Below are positions 1-8,837 of a stretch of DNA of 56,455 nucleotides, one piece after another (within the stretch, counting starts at the first letter, position 1; every line of letters begins with the position of its first letter). The DNA comes from an uncultured Gammaproteobacteria bacterium (lineage in GTDB: Bacteria > Pseudomonadota > Gammaproteobacteria > Arenicellales > JAANXG01). The position numbers and the translations under genes were made by a program. The notes beneath the pieces were generated by a model. That model ran no database searches, had not been told where the DNA came from, and worked only from the letters and a program-made list of their open reading frames with translations. The stretch is taken from positions 1-56,455 of the forward strand of contig CAMYIN010000023.1 of assembly GCA_947258495.1 (NCBI GenBank). Reading direction: 5' to 3'.

Positions 1-379
1 AACGCACCGATCCCGGAGACCCGTTACGGCGTTTTCAGGATGTGACCGCGTGTTACGAGAAAGGCAACGAAATACGGCTCTGCCACTGGCGCGTCGGCTG
101 GTGGTCTTTGCGTTGGCGCTCGAGCGCCGGGGCAGCCTGTGGTTTTTGTCTGAGGCATCGGCCCGGACGCGCACGAATTGATTCCTGAACTACACTTTGA
201 TTCTGCAATGGACGGCGCAGCGAGCACGAACGCGTACGAACACGGTCGTTGTGACCGGAACGACAGAACGGTGGCAGCACGCATGCCGTGGGAACACTCA
301 GCACGGCATCGGGGGACGCCTGCGTTCGCCGATCGCAGGAAATGATGAGCGTCAGACACTTTTTTCCAAGAGGTGGCCA
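1..379. other. No gene assigned at left edge
   Basis: I looked at all frames of this stretch and found no reading frame that resembles a known protein or has a convincing ribosome binding site. A plus-strand frame is open from the window edge to the TGA near 180 and could be the tail of a gene that starts outside the window, but its translation is Arg-rich and unrecognisable. Frames on the minus strand look like composition-driven open frames. Confidence 0.4.
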
Positions 380-724
380 ATGATCATCGAATGCGGCAAT
401 AAGGTGCATATCATTTACAGAGCGCTTTACGATTCGTCGATCCGTCGTCATTTCGTCGGCGAGGTGATCGCGGCGGACGGAGCGCTTTGCCGGCTTGAAG
501 GCTTTGCCTTCGTGTACGATCCCAAGTCGACGATGTACGTCAAGAAACCCGAGAAACGCACAACGATCGTCGATCTGGGCGAAAGCGGTTATATCGTCAA
601 TGTCATCGACTCGGGCGTAGACTTGGACCGGGTGATTTACAAATACGTGAGCGACGTCGGCCTGGTTGCCACAGACAACGAGAAGTTCGTGTTGAACATC
701 AACGAATTCGGAGCGAGGAGCTGA
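380..724 (+). CDS. Hypothetical protein, 114 aa
   Basis: I do not recognise this protein. The ATG at 380 is chosen because a good Shine-Dalgarno sequence (AGAGGTGG) lies just upstream. The same frame is open further back to 197, but that extension is Arg/Thr-rich and looks non-coding. The product is a soluble, mixed alpha/beta-looking small protein without signal peptide or membrane segment. It carries a stretch with FVYDPKSTMYVKKPEKR near the middle and an acidic, beta-rich second half ending in a VLNINEFG segment. It stands alone, with about 185 bp before the next gene. The function is unknown. A cytoplasmic location is inferred from the lack of an export signal. Confidence 0.6.
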   Translation: MIIECGNKVHIIYRALYDSSIRRHFVGEVIAADGALCRLEGFAFVYDPKSTMYVKKPEKRTTIVDLGESGYIVNVIDSGVDLDRVIYKYVSDVGLVATDNEKFVLNINEFGARS

Positions 725-909
725 TGCGCTGGCATCGCAGGATGCGGCACCGGAGCCAGCCCGCAACATTTCCCGAATGCCGCTCGATCATCCTGTGCTG
801 GCTTTGCATACCTACCACGCTGCCATGAGGGGCGCGTTCGTTCCTATCGCCCACGCACCCCGTCATTGCGACGAAGACGGCAGCGGACCCGCTTCAGAGA
901 ATCGCAGTC

Positions 910-1908
910 ATGCGTAACCGATTGAAACTGCTGCCGGCGCTCTTGCCGATATCCGTATCGCTTTTGTGTTACGCGGCAGCGGCATCGGAAAGCACCCAGC
1001 CATTGTCCCGGGAGGCGCTGTACAACAGCGACAAGGCCCCGGACTCGATGCTTTACGACAAGCCCCGGCGGGTCATCGAAGGCGTATGGTCGGCCATCGG
1101 CGCAACCGCGCCCCGCACCTACGCGAACTCGGGACACAACAACAACCTGTCCTTTGTGGTCACTACCGAGGGAGTGCTGGTGGTCAATGCCGGCGATAGC
1201 TACCTCCTGGCCAAGGCCCTGCACGACGAGATCAAGAAGGTCACCCGGCAGCCGGTCAAGTACGTAGTATTGGAGAACGGCCAGGGTCATGCCATGCTCG
1301 GTTCCGGTTATTGGCGGGAACAGGGCGTGCCTGTCATAGCGCACGAAGACGCCGCGCGCGAAATCGAAGACAACGCGTTCGCCATACTCGACAACATGAA
1401 ACGGGCCGCGAAAGAGAAAGCGGAAGGCACGGCGGTGGTGATGCCGGACGAGACTTTCAAGGATAAGATGGTCATCGAATTGGGCGGCGAACGCATTGAG
1501 TTGCTGTACCTGGGCCCGGCGCACAGCCCCGGCGACATCATGGTGTGGCTGCCGTACAAGAGCCTGGTGATATCCGGCGACATGGCGTTTCATCAGCGAC
1601 TGCTGCCGATCTTCGAACACACCGATACCGCCGCCTGGCTGGACACCTGGGAGAAGTTCGCCGCCCTGGGTGCGGAGATCGTCATTCCCGGGCACGGAGA
1701 TCCGACCGACATGGCGCAAGTCACGCGCTACACCAAGGACTATCTCGTCGAACTGCGTAAAAAGGTCGCCCAGGTGATTGAAAACGGCGGCTCGTTGAAC
1801 GAGGCCTACGAAGTCGACCAATCGGCGTATGCGCATTTGCCGACCTTCGAGTTCCTGGCCAAGCGCAACGCCGGCAGGGTGTTCCAACGGATGGAGTTCG
1901 ATTTCTAA
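910..1908 (+). CDS. Exported metallo-beta-lactamase-fold protein with degenerate metal motif
   Basis: This is a 332-residue metallo-beta-lactamase-superfamily protein with an N-terminal signal peptide (hydrophobic LLPALLPISVSLLCYAAAA, cleavage likely near residue 24-26), so it should act in the periplasm. The C-terminal half keeps superfamily landmarks: GPAHSPGD (His205), SGDMAF (Asp224) and IPGHGDP (His262). The place where the family has HxHxDH reads E122-N-G-Q-G-H127, so only the last ligand remains. Related proteins include the SoxH-like and quinoprotein-associated zinc hydrolases, but the substrate cannot be read from sequence. It may bind one metal, bind metals differently, or have lost hydrolase activity. 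The ribosome binding site is weak (CAGAGA). It has no obvious operon partner. Superfamily assignment is firm, activity is not. Confidence 0.85.
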   Translation: MRNRLKLLPALLPISVSLLCYAAAASESTQPLSREALYNSDKAPDSMLYDKPRRVIEGVWSAIGATAPRTYANSGHNNNLSFVVTTEGVLVVNAGDSYLLAKALHDEIKKVTRQPVKYVVLENGQGHAMLGSGYWREQGVPVIAHEDAAREIEDNAFAILDNMKRAAKEKAEGTAVVMPDETFKDKMVIELGGERIELLYLGPAHSPGDIMVWLPYKSLVISGDMAFHQRLLPIFEHTDTAAWLDTWEKFAALGAEIVIPGHGDPTDMAQVTRYTKDYLVELRKKVAQVIENGGSLNEAYEVDQSAYAHLPTFEFLAKRNAGRVFQRMEFDF

Positions 1909-1995
1909 TGCAATGTGCGCCGTGGAGAGGGGGCTATGGGATGGACACCGGCACGGCCGCCGACTCGGTTTGCGGGCAGCGCGGCCATCACCGGG

Positions 1996-2643
1996 TCACT
2001 GGTCCGAGAAACCGATTTTCGCGTGGCTGCCGTCGCAGAAAGGTTTGTTGTTCGAAGCGCCGCAGCGGCACAGAGCGACTCTGGTTCCGGTCCAGGCCAC
2101 GCGCCCGCTACTGGCCCTGATCGTAAGGTTTCCGGTCAGCGCCAGCGGACCGTTTTTCAGGGGCACGATACGCAGCGGTCCGCCGGTCCCGGCCAGCGGC
2201 TCTCCCGTCTCGCCGACCGCACCGGAATCCTTGAACCCCGCTTCCTCGTGGCTGTTGTCGCAAAAGGGTTTGTTCTTGGATCGGCCACAGCGGCACAACG
2301 CGGCCCGAAAGGCTAGTCCCGGCGCGTTCGCGCCTTCCAGCTTCAAGTCTCCGCGAACAAAATACGGCCCGTTGGAGGACACCGTCAGCGAGTTTTCTTC
2401 GTCCGGTTTTTCGGCGGACTCCGCGTCCTTGAAATGGTACGTCAACGCGCCCGTGGGGCAACGCTGCACGACGTCCACGACCTCGGCCGGAGACACGAGG
2501 TCCGGCGCACACCACGGTTTGCGGCCGCCGACGAACAACTCACCCTTGGCACGACCGCATTCACCCACGTGAATACACAGGCGGCCGTCCCACTCTACGT
2601 CCACCCTGTTTCCACCATATCGAAATCGCTCTTTTTCACTCAT
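1996..2643 (-). CDS. CDGSH iron-sulfur protein with divergent 4Fe-4S domain
   Basis: The protein (about 215 residues from the ATG at 2643) has three probable iron-sulfur modules. The N-terminal part, with CIHVGEC, KPWC and RCPTGAL, matches the divergent 4Fe-4S mono-cluster domain (Fer4_19 type). Two CDGSH-type modules follow, each with C-x-C-x2-S/G-x-N-KPFCD-x-SH: CRCGRSKNKPFCDNSH and CRCGASNNKPFCDGSH. In the family each such module binds a 2Fe-2S cluster through three Cys and one His. This architecture occurs in bacterial proteins of unknown redox role. There is no signal peptide, so it is probably cytoplasmic. An upstream in-frame start at 2664 would add seven residues. The 3' end faces the MBL-fold gene convergently. 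Confidence 0.88.
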   Translation of the reverse strand: MSEKERFRYGGNRVDVEWDGRLCIHVGECGRAKGELFVGGRKPWCAPDLVSPAEVVDVVQRCPTGALTYHFKDAESAEKPDEENSLTVSSNGPYFVRGDLKLEGANAPGLAFRAALCRCGRSKNKPFCDNSHEEAGFKDSGAVGETGEPLAGTGGPLRIVPLKNGPLALTGNLTIRASSGRVAWTGTRVALCRCGASNNKPFCDGSHAKIGFSDQ

Positions 2644-2813
2644 ATCCAGTATCCACGCCCTCATAACGATTGATTCGACGACACCGCCCTAGGATTGCGT
2701 ATTCGAACAGAATTGTACGCCTTTCAGCAAGCACGGCCCGAGTCCGATCCGGTTTGCACGGCGGCGGCCCTGCGGTCGGCGTGCACCCCCAAAGTACGCC
2801 AACGGCGATGGGC

Positions 2814-4130
2814 TTACTTCTCTGCGAAGCGGATGCTGATGCCCCCTTCCCCCGCGAGCAGACGCTTGAGATGAAAGGTCGCAAGCGGGTCTTCTCCGTA
2901 CTGACCCATGACCGCAGCAAAAGTCTGACTGGCCCGGGATTCGCCCGCCTCCAATTGCGCGAATGCCTCGCGATAGGCTTCGGTTCCCGGGGCGTCCGCC
3001 AATTCGTCGGAAAGCGGCTCGAAAACCTTGATCTGTTCGGATTTTCCCTTTAACACTAGGATTCCCACTGGCCGCCCTTTGAAGCCGGGTATCTGCTCAA
3101 CGACGCTGGCGCTGACGCAGATCCGGGTGCCCAAATGTTTGTTGACGCTCTCCAGGCGCGCCGTGGTGTTCAACGCGTCTCCGTATGCCGTGTAATTAAA
3201 GAACATTTCGCCGCCGAAATTACCGACAATGGCCGGCCCCGAATGCACACCGATGCGGGTGACGCCCCATGACACGCCCGAAACGTTCTGCCGCTCTTGA
3301 AAGTCCTGGCAGAATTCGTCCATTTCCATTGCACAGCTGACAGCGCGCGAAGCGTGTTCGGGCTGCTCCAACGGCGCACCGAACATCGCATACACGGCGT
3401 CTCCGACGATCTTGTCTACCGTGCCTCCGTGACGAAATACGATTCGCGTCATCGCGTCCAGGTATTCGTTGAGCAAAGACAAGATCTTCGCGGGCTCAAA
3501 CGATTCGATGAGCGGCGTAAAGTTGGTTATATCGGTGAATACGAACGTCACGTTTCGCCGCTGGCCCCTCAGATCCAATGACTCAGGATCATCCGCCAGC
3601 TGTTTCGCCAAGTTCGGCGAAAAATAACGCGACAGGTTCGCCTGCGCCTGCTCCGCCGCCTTACGCAGCGCTTCCTCTGCCGCCAACTCGCGATCACGCA
3701 GACGCTTTTTCCCAAGACTGGCGCGGATGCGCGCGTGCAGCAACACCGGATCGAAGGGTTTCGCCAAATGATCGTCCGCCCCCATTTCGATGCACTTCAC
3801 CACACTCTCCATTTCTTCCAGCGCGGAGATGACGATGACGGGGATATACCGCAGCTTCCCGTCGTCCTTGATCTGCCGCAGGACCTCAAAGCCGTCGATT
3901 TCCGGCATCAGAATGTCCAGCAACATGAGGTCGAACGATTCGGAACGCAGCAGTTCCAAGGCCTCGCGACCGTTCTCCGCGAGCCGCACCGTATGGCCCT
4001 GCTGCTCGAGGCCTTTGGCCAGCTTGAGGCGGTTCAGTCGATTGTCGTCGACGACGAGGACGTGACCGCAGTCGCCCGCTTCGCCCGCGAGGGTCTCATC
4101 ATCCTTTGTTTGTGTCTGCGAGAGCATCAT
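2814..4130 (-). CDS. Response regulator with class III adenylate/guanylate cyclase output
   Basis: This is a 438-residue two-domain regulator. Residues about 22-140 form a receiver with acidic pair D28-D29, phosphoacceptor D72 (LMLLDILMPE) and K124 (AKPF). A helical linker (about 140-190) leads to a class III nucleotide cyclase domain. Visible catalytic residues are metal-binding D200 (FTDITNFT) and D244, K240 (DKIVGDA) and the transition-state pair N321/R325 (GDALNTTARLE). Thr at the position that is Asp in mammalian cyclases points to the class IIIb type found in bacteria. The likely product is cAMP, made on phosphorylation by a partner kinase. It lies 47 bp downstream of a single-domain receiver gene and near the hybrid kinase, so the three probably form one pathway. 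No DNA-binding domain is present. Confidence 0.92.
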   Translation of the reverse strand: MMLSQTQTKDDETLAGEAGDCGHVLVVDDNRLNRLKLAKGLEQQGHTVRLAENGREALELLRSESFDLMLLDILMPEIDGFEVLRQIKDDGKLRYIPVIVISALEEMESVVKCIEMGADDHLAKPFDPVLLHARIRASLGKKRLRDRELAAEEALRKAAEQAQANLSRYFSPNLAKQLADDPESLDLRGQRRNVTFVFTDITNFTPLIESFEPAKILSLLNEYLDAMTRIVFRHGGTVDKIVGDAVYAMFGAPLEQPEHASRAVSCAMEMDEFCQDFQERQNVSGVSWGVTRIGVHSGPAIVGNFGGEMFFNYTAYGDALNTTARLESVNKHLGTRICVSASVVEQIPGFKGRPVGILVLKGKSEQIKVFEPLSDELADAPGTEAYREAFAQLEAGESRASQTFAAVMGQYGEDPLATFHLKRLLAGEGGISIRFAEK

Positions 4131-4177
4131 TCTGATATTGCGTATAAGACCCGGTCGTCAAATAACCAGGCGCGGGA

Positions 4178-4582
4178 TTACATAGGCTCTCCCGACATAT
4201 CTCTTCTCGATAAACTGGCCGTCACACGCTGGTTCAGCTCCGCCGGCGCCACGTCCTTCATTAAATAGTCCTCTGCTCCAAGGTCCAGGCACTTCTGCGC
4301 GCTGTCGCTGTCTTCGACGGCTGATATCACGATCACCGGAATCGATCGAAGCTCGGAGTCGTTCTGCATGGCCTCGAGGACCTGGAAACCGTCGATGCCC
4401 GGCATCACCAGGTCAAGCAGCACGAGATCGAAGGATTGCGCACGTAAAGACTTAAGCGCCCCCTGTCCGTCTTCAGACAGACTCACGCTGTGGCCATTCC
4501 TCTCCAGACTCTTACGCAGCTTGAGGCGATTCATCCGATTGTCATCGACCACGAGAATATTGCCATATTCCTGAGTCATCAT
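4178..4582 (-). CDS. Single-domain response regulator
   Basis: This protein is a bare CheY-like receiver of about 134 residues with no output domain. It has the acidic pair in ILVVDDN, the phosphoacceptor in VLLDLVMPG, Ser in VISAVED and the conserved Lys in YLMKD. It is closely similar to the receiver of the cyclase encoded just downstream (shared R-x-N-R-L-K-L and I-P-V-I-V-I-S-A segments), which suggests a local duplication. It sits between the hybrid kinase gene and the receiver-cyclase gene on the same strand, so a phosphorelay shuttle or phosphate sink role is a reasonable inference. The ATG at 4582 is preferred. A TTG at 4594 would add four residues. Confidence 0.88.
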   Translation of the reverse strand: MMTQEYGNILVVDDNRMNRLKLRKSLERNGHSVSLSEDGQGALKSLRAQSFDLVLLDLVMPGIDGFQVLEAMQNDSELRSIPVIVISAVEDSDSAQKCLDLGAEDYLMKDVAPAELNQRVTASLSRRDMSGEPM

Positions 4583-4643
4583 CTCAACACTCAAAACGAA
4601 AGCGTATTCAATTCCACGTCACTTCCGAAACACATCGCAATGC

Positions 4644-7600
4644 TCACGATGATTGCAGCGACTGTACTTCGGCATGAGTCCCAGCGCGCAGGTTTCGCAA
4701 TACAGCCTCCAGCTTGTCGTATTCCGCGCCTGCCCGGTCGGCCAGGGGCTTCGCCTCACCCGGCGTTCCCGCTCTGCCCATGGCCTCCATCTCCCTGCAC
4801 AACTCATAAAGCACCCTGGCTCCAAATTCGGCGCTGTTGGATTTCAGGCTATGGGCCGCAATCCGAAGTTCGTCCGCATCTCCCTGCGTCGCGGCTCGCT
4901 GTATTTGTTGCAGCAACCCGGGCGCATCATCTATGAAGGTGTCGATCATCTCGGCAACAAACTCGTCGTCATCGCCGGTGGTCTTTCGAAGTTGCTCCAG
5001 CACATCCGATTCGGTCGGCCCCGATTGCAGCGACTCGGGATCATCCTGGCTCTCGGGTTCTGCCTTTTCCTGTCGACGGGGTCGCGTTTCCATGCCAGCT
5101 CGCCGGCTAGATTCGTTTTCCCTTGCTTGCGCTTGCGTCATTGGAACGCACTTGTTCAGCGCGTTGATTAGTTTTTCGATCCGAATCGGCTTGCTGACGT
5201 AGTCATCCATCCCCGCGGCGAGACACATTTCCCGGTCACCTTCCATTGCGTTTGCTGTCATAGCAACGATGCGTGGGCGCCGTTCGCCGGACAATTCCCG
5301 GTCGATACGCTTCGTGGCCTCCAGTCCATCCATGTCCGGCATCTGCACATCCATGAGCACGACATCGTAGGGGCGACACCGAACCGCCCCCAATACTTCA
5401 TAGCCGTTTACAGCGACATCCGCCCGGTAGCCAAGCCGCTGGAGCAAGCGCAGCCCCAGCTTCCGATTCGTGGCATTGTCCTCCGCCAGCAGTATTCGCA
5501 GCGGCAAACGTTTGGCCATGTTTTCATCGAACAACGGCGCGACCTTGTCCGCCGGTGGCCGCGCCTCGATCCGTTCGTCGCAGAAGATTTCTATCAGCAC
5601 GTCGAAAAGCTGCGAGGGTTTGATCGGTTTGAGAAGAACGGCGGAGAAATCCGATACCTCGTCATCAACATCGCGAACGACTTCACGCTCGCTCAACGAA
5701 GACAACAGCACCAGTGGCATGCGCTTGTTTGAAGCGATGCCAACGGCTGAATCGGATTCAAGCCCGCGAATCTTGGCCGCCAGATCCAGTCCGTTCATCT
5801 CCGGCATCTCCATGTCGAGCAGTGCGACGGCGAATGCTTCGTCCTTTGCGAGCCAGTCCAGCGCCTGCATCGGGGAGGCGGTGTCGAGAGGCAACATACC
5901 CCATGACCGTGTCTGCTCAGTCAAAATGAGTCGATTGGTGGCATTGTCATCGACGATCAAAACCTGCTTACCGCGGAATCGCGGCTGGGCTTCGTGGAGA
6001 TAAGAATACGCGGAACTCGTGACGGCATTCGCGCGGATGGTGAAATGAAACTCCGAGCCCTTGCCCGGTATCCCCTCGCTCTCCACCCACATGCTCCCGC
6101 CCATGAGTTCACACAATCTCTTACTGATCGCCAGTCCCAATCCCGTGCCCCCATAGCGGCGCGACGTCGACGCGTCCACCTGACTGAACGATTGAAACAA
6201 CCGGTCCCTGCGGTCCGCAGGGATGCCGATTCCAGTATCCTTGACCACGAAGTGAAGCTCATGCACCGGTTGTCCCCCGGCACCGTTCACCGGTATTGCG
6301 GACGCGTTCGGCGCCGCTTCCGCCAAGGTGTCTGCTTCCTCGATTGCACGACCGCGTACAGATAAAACCACTTCCCCTTGTTCGGTAAACTTGACCGCAT
6401 TGGCGAGCAGATTGATCAGAATCTGTCGCAGGCGGGTGGCGTCGCCGACCAGGGCCTCGGGCAGATCTCCCTTTATGACGTAGGCCAGATTGAGACCCTT
6501 GGTCGACGCCTGGCCCGCGAGCAGATCGATTACGCTCTCTATGGCGTCACGGATGTCGAATCGTTGCCGTTCGAGTTCGAACCGACCTGCTTCGATTTTG
6601 GAGAAATCCAGAATATCGTTGATGATGGCCAGCAAAGACTCGCCGCTTTGGCGAATCGTCTCAGCGAAATCCCGCTGATCTGCGTTGAGGTCGGTATCCA
6701 GCAGCAGACTGCTCATACCAATTACACCGTTCATCGGCGTACGAATTTCGTGGCTCATGGTGGCCAGAAATTCGCTCTTGGCCCTGCTTGCCGCCTGCGC
6801 CTCCTCCTCCCGCCGCTTCATTTCGGTGATGTCCGTGTACACGGCGACGGTGCTGCCGTCTTCGGTCTTGCGTTCGTTGATCCGGATCCAGCGCCCGTCT
6901 CTGCGCTGCTGCACTTGCGGTTGGCCGGGACTGCGGTGCAACACCAGTCTATCGGCGATCCACTCTTCCTCCCGGTCCACGGCGTCCTTTATCAGACCGA
7001 GCTTGGCGGCGGCGCGCACAATCGACTCGAAGGTTGCACCGGGTTTGATCGTGTGCGCCAGACTGGGATAGAGAATATCTTTATATACGCTGTTGCAGAC
7101 GACCAGCCGGTCGTCTGCATCGTAGAGGGAAAAACCGTCTCCGATGCGCTCGATGGCGTCCATGAGCCGCTGGCGCGCCCGGCCGATTTCCCGCAGGTTC
7201 TTATCTTCGATTTCCACCGCGGTATCCCGAAACACCGTAAGCGCTTTCGTCATGCGGCCTATCTCGTCCTCGGAATCGCTGTCGGGCAGATCAACTCTCA
7301 AATCACCACCGGCAACGGACTCCATGCTGTCGCTGAGCTCGGTCAAGCGACGGATCAGGTTCCGCCCGACGTAGCGCCACACAATGAGGGAGGAACACAA
7401 TAAACTGACGACAACGATAACCGTGATCATCCATATGCTCGTTTGCTGCGCCGAAGTCGCTCCGGCGATCGCGTCGGTCATGTGCTTTTTACTTTTGGCC
7501 ACCAGCTGCTCGACGGTGTTGGAGAGTTCCTCCGACATCCATGCGTTTTCAATCAGCACATCCCGCGCGTTTTCCCGCGCCGAAAATTCATCCCGGAGCC

Positions 7601-8438
7601 TGGTGAAGATGCTGCCCGGTCCCTTTACGAACTGGTGAAGCTCGTCGATACGGGCTTTCAACGTATCGCGCAGCGAGGCATCGAAGTTGTCTGCCAACGC
7701 GTCAAGCTCGTCCAAGGCCATCTGCCCCCGCGCCGACAATTCAGGCAATTGCCGCGCACGGTCCGACACTTGGGATTCGAGGATGACTTCATGAATTATC
7801 GAAAGCTGCTGCTGAGCGGTCTGCAGTGTGGCGCGAGACCTCAGCAGCCTGTTCATCTTTGGATTGTGCGCTTCCGGACCATGGGCGGCGGCATCGAAAT
7901 CGGTGTTCGCCAAACTCATACGCTGCAACTCGTCATCCAGCGCACGAATCAACTCGGATAAAATCTGTTGGAGCCCTGCGTATGCTTCACGGAACTCTCT
8001 TAGACTCGTTTCACGACTGTTGCTGTATTGGAACCGATGCGCTACGAGGTCGTTGACTTCCTCGAGATTGCCGCGAAGCTGCCCCACCGTCCAATCGATT
8101 GTATAGAGCAGCTCTTCGTCTTCCATGACTTCGTCGAGTTGCTCGAGCATCTTGTCGAGGCGCTTGCCTTCGGCACTAATTTGAGAATAGATCTGGTCGC
8201 GCTGGCCGGGGTTGGAGACCGTCAACATCGCTTGTGCGGCTTGAGCCAAGCGTTCGGCCTGGCGTGAAACTTCCAGTGAAGAAATGACCTCCGGGGCCTT
8301 GAATCGGGTAATCCGGTTCAGGGCACTGCCGACTTCGAGAAAGGAATACAATGCAGCGGCGGCGGCCAGAACAGAGAACGCGCTGATGCAGAGGAACGCC
8401 AGCAACAAACGCCCGCGAATACCGAGTCGTTTAAGCAC
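4644..8438 (-). CDS. Hybrid sensor histidine kinase (HAMP-PAS-HisKA-HATPase-REC-REC-HPt)
   Basis: This is a 1264-residue inner-membrane sensor. It has TM1 at about 11-36, a long helical periplasmic sensor region to about 333, and TM2 at about 334-355. HAMP follows to about 410, then a PAS_7-type domain (about 423-540) and HisKA with H563 (MSHEIRTP). The HATPase_c domain has N680, D734 (DTGIGIP) and GTGLGLA. Two receivers have phosphoacceptors D875 and D1030, and a C-terminal HPt carries H1196 (AAHSLKS). It therefore encodes a complete phosphorelay up to the HPt His. The BarA/ArcB-like order, with an extra receiver, is well known. The signal is unknown. The two response regulator genes directly downstream on the same strand are its likely targets. 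The start is a GTG without a clear ribosome binding site, so it is less certain than the domains. Confidence 0.93.
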   Translation of the reverse strand: MLKRLGIRGRLLLAFLCISAFSVLAAAAALYSFLEVGSALNRITRFKAPEVISSLEVSRQAERLAQAAQAMLTVSNPGQRDQIYSQISAEGKRLDKMLEQLDEVMEDEELLYTIDWTVGQLRGNLEEVNDLVAHRFQYSNSRETSLREFREAYAGLQQILSELIRALDDELQRMSLANTDFDAAAHGPEAHNPKMNRLLRSRATLQTAQQQLSIIHEVILESQVSDRARQLPELSARGQMALDELDALADNFDASLRDTLKARIDELHQFVKGPGSIFTRLRDEFSARENARDVLIENAWMSEELSNTVEQLVAKSKKHMTDAIAGATSAQQTSIWMITVIVVVSLLCSSLIVWRYVGRNLIRRLTELSDSMESVAGGDLRVDLPDSDSEDEIGRMTKALTVFRDTAVEIEDKNLREIGRARQRLMDAIERIGDGFSLYDADDRLVVCNSVYKDILYPSLAHTIKPGATFESIVRAAAKLGLIKDAVDREEEWIADRLVLHRSPGQPQVQQRRDGRWIRINERKTEDGSTVAVYTDITEMKRREEEAQAASRAKSEFLATMSHEIRTPMNGVIGMSSLLLDTDLNADQRDFAETIRQSGESLLAIINDILDFSKIEAGRFELERQRFDIRDAIESVIDLLAGQASTKGLNLAYVIKGDLPEALVGDATRLRQILINLLANAVKFTEQGEVVLSVRGRAIEEADTLAEAAPNASAIPVNGAGGQPVHELHFVVKDTGIGIPADRRDRLFQSFSQVDASTSRRYGGTGLGLAISKRLCELMGGSMWVESEGIPGKGSEFHFTIRANAVTSSAYSYLHEAQPRFRGKQVLIVDDNATNRLILTEQTRSWGMLPLDTASPMQALDWLAKDEAFAVALLDMEMPEMNGLDLAAKIRGLESDSAVGIASNKRMPLVLLSSLSEREVVRDVDDEVSDFSAVLLKPIKPSQLFDVLIEIFCDERIEARPPADKVAPLFDENMAKRLPLRILLAEDNATNRKLGLRLLQRLGYRADVAVNGYEVLGAVRCRPYDVVLMDVQMPDMDGLEATKRIDRELSGERRPRIVAMTANAMEGDREMCLAAGMDDYVSKPIRIEKLINALNKCVPMTQAQARENESSRRAGMETRPRRQEKAEPESQDDPESLQSGPTESDVLEQLRKTTGDDDEFVAEMIDTFIDDAPGLLQQIQRAATQGDADELRIAAHSLKSNSAEFGARVLYELCREMEAMGRAGTPGEAKPLADRAGAEYDKLEAVLRNLRAGTHAEVQSLQSS

Positions 8439-8837
8439 GCCGACCCGCCCCCAAACTGCGGTTGCCCAGCGAGATCAGGCGAATTCGCTTTGACCGTGCC
8501 CGGTGGGCGACTGAGGGCACGGGGAACGCTACTTCGAGTAAGGATGCGACTACATCGATCATGACGTGCCCTCCGAACTGCCGCGCGTGCTTAATGCCCA
8601 CATTTCAGGCGCGCTTTCGTAGCCTATTCCCTAGCATCATACTCTGGTTTTTCGTGCAATTCAGCGAAAAATTGCACAAATTGATGCGGCGCAGCAACAG
8701 TGGCCCGGCCTCGTTGCCGGGTGTTACGCGCTTGGCAACCGTGGAGCGGAAAGACGCCGGATGATGCAGTGACAATCCGTGGCCTGCAGGCGCAGTCCCG
8801 GAACCGAACCATTCGCGTGCGCGCTCCCGCCGTGTGA
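8439..8837. other. 399-bp intergenic region upstream of the hybrid kinase
   Basis: This is the promoter side of the kinase gene and the downstream side of the SAM-cyclase gene. It contains one clear structure, the inverted repeat at 8654-8677. Short open frames here (for example 8605-8844 minus) have no homology I recognise and no good ribosome binding site. I see no RNA gene. Confidence 0.5.
8654..8677. promoter_or_regulatory. Perfect 8-bp inverted repeat, possible operator or terminator stem
   Basis: The arms GTGCAATT and AATTGCAC are perfect complements separated by an 8-nt spacer. The surrounding segment is AT-rich compared with the rest of the region, with T-rich sequence on one flank and A-rich on the other. 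It lies about 215 bp upstream of the kinase start and about 160 bp past the stop of the cyclase gene. It could be an operator for the kinase gene or a terminator for the cyclase transcript. The sequence alone does not decide. Confidence 0.4.

Noticed and set aside
24-380. 118-codon minus-strand frame at the left edge
   Set aside because: No recognisable sequence and no start signal, and it ends against the promoter side of the 380-724 gene.
844-1887. 347-codon antisense frame across the MBL-fold gene
   Set aside because: No domain is recognised, and the plus strand encodes a clear MBL-fold protein with a signal peptide.
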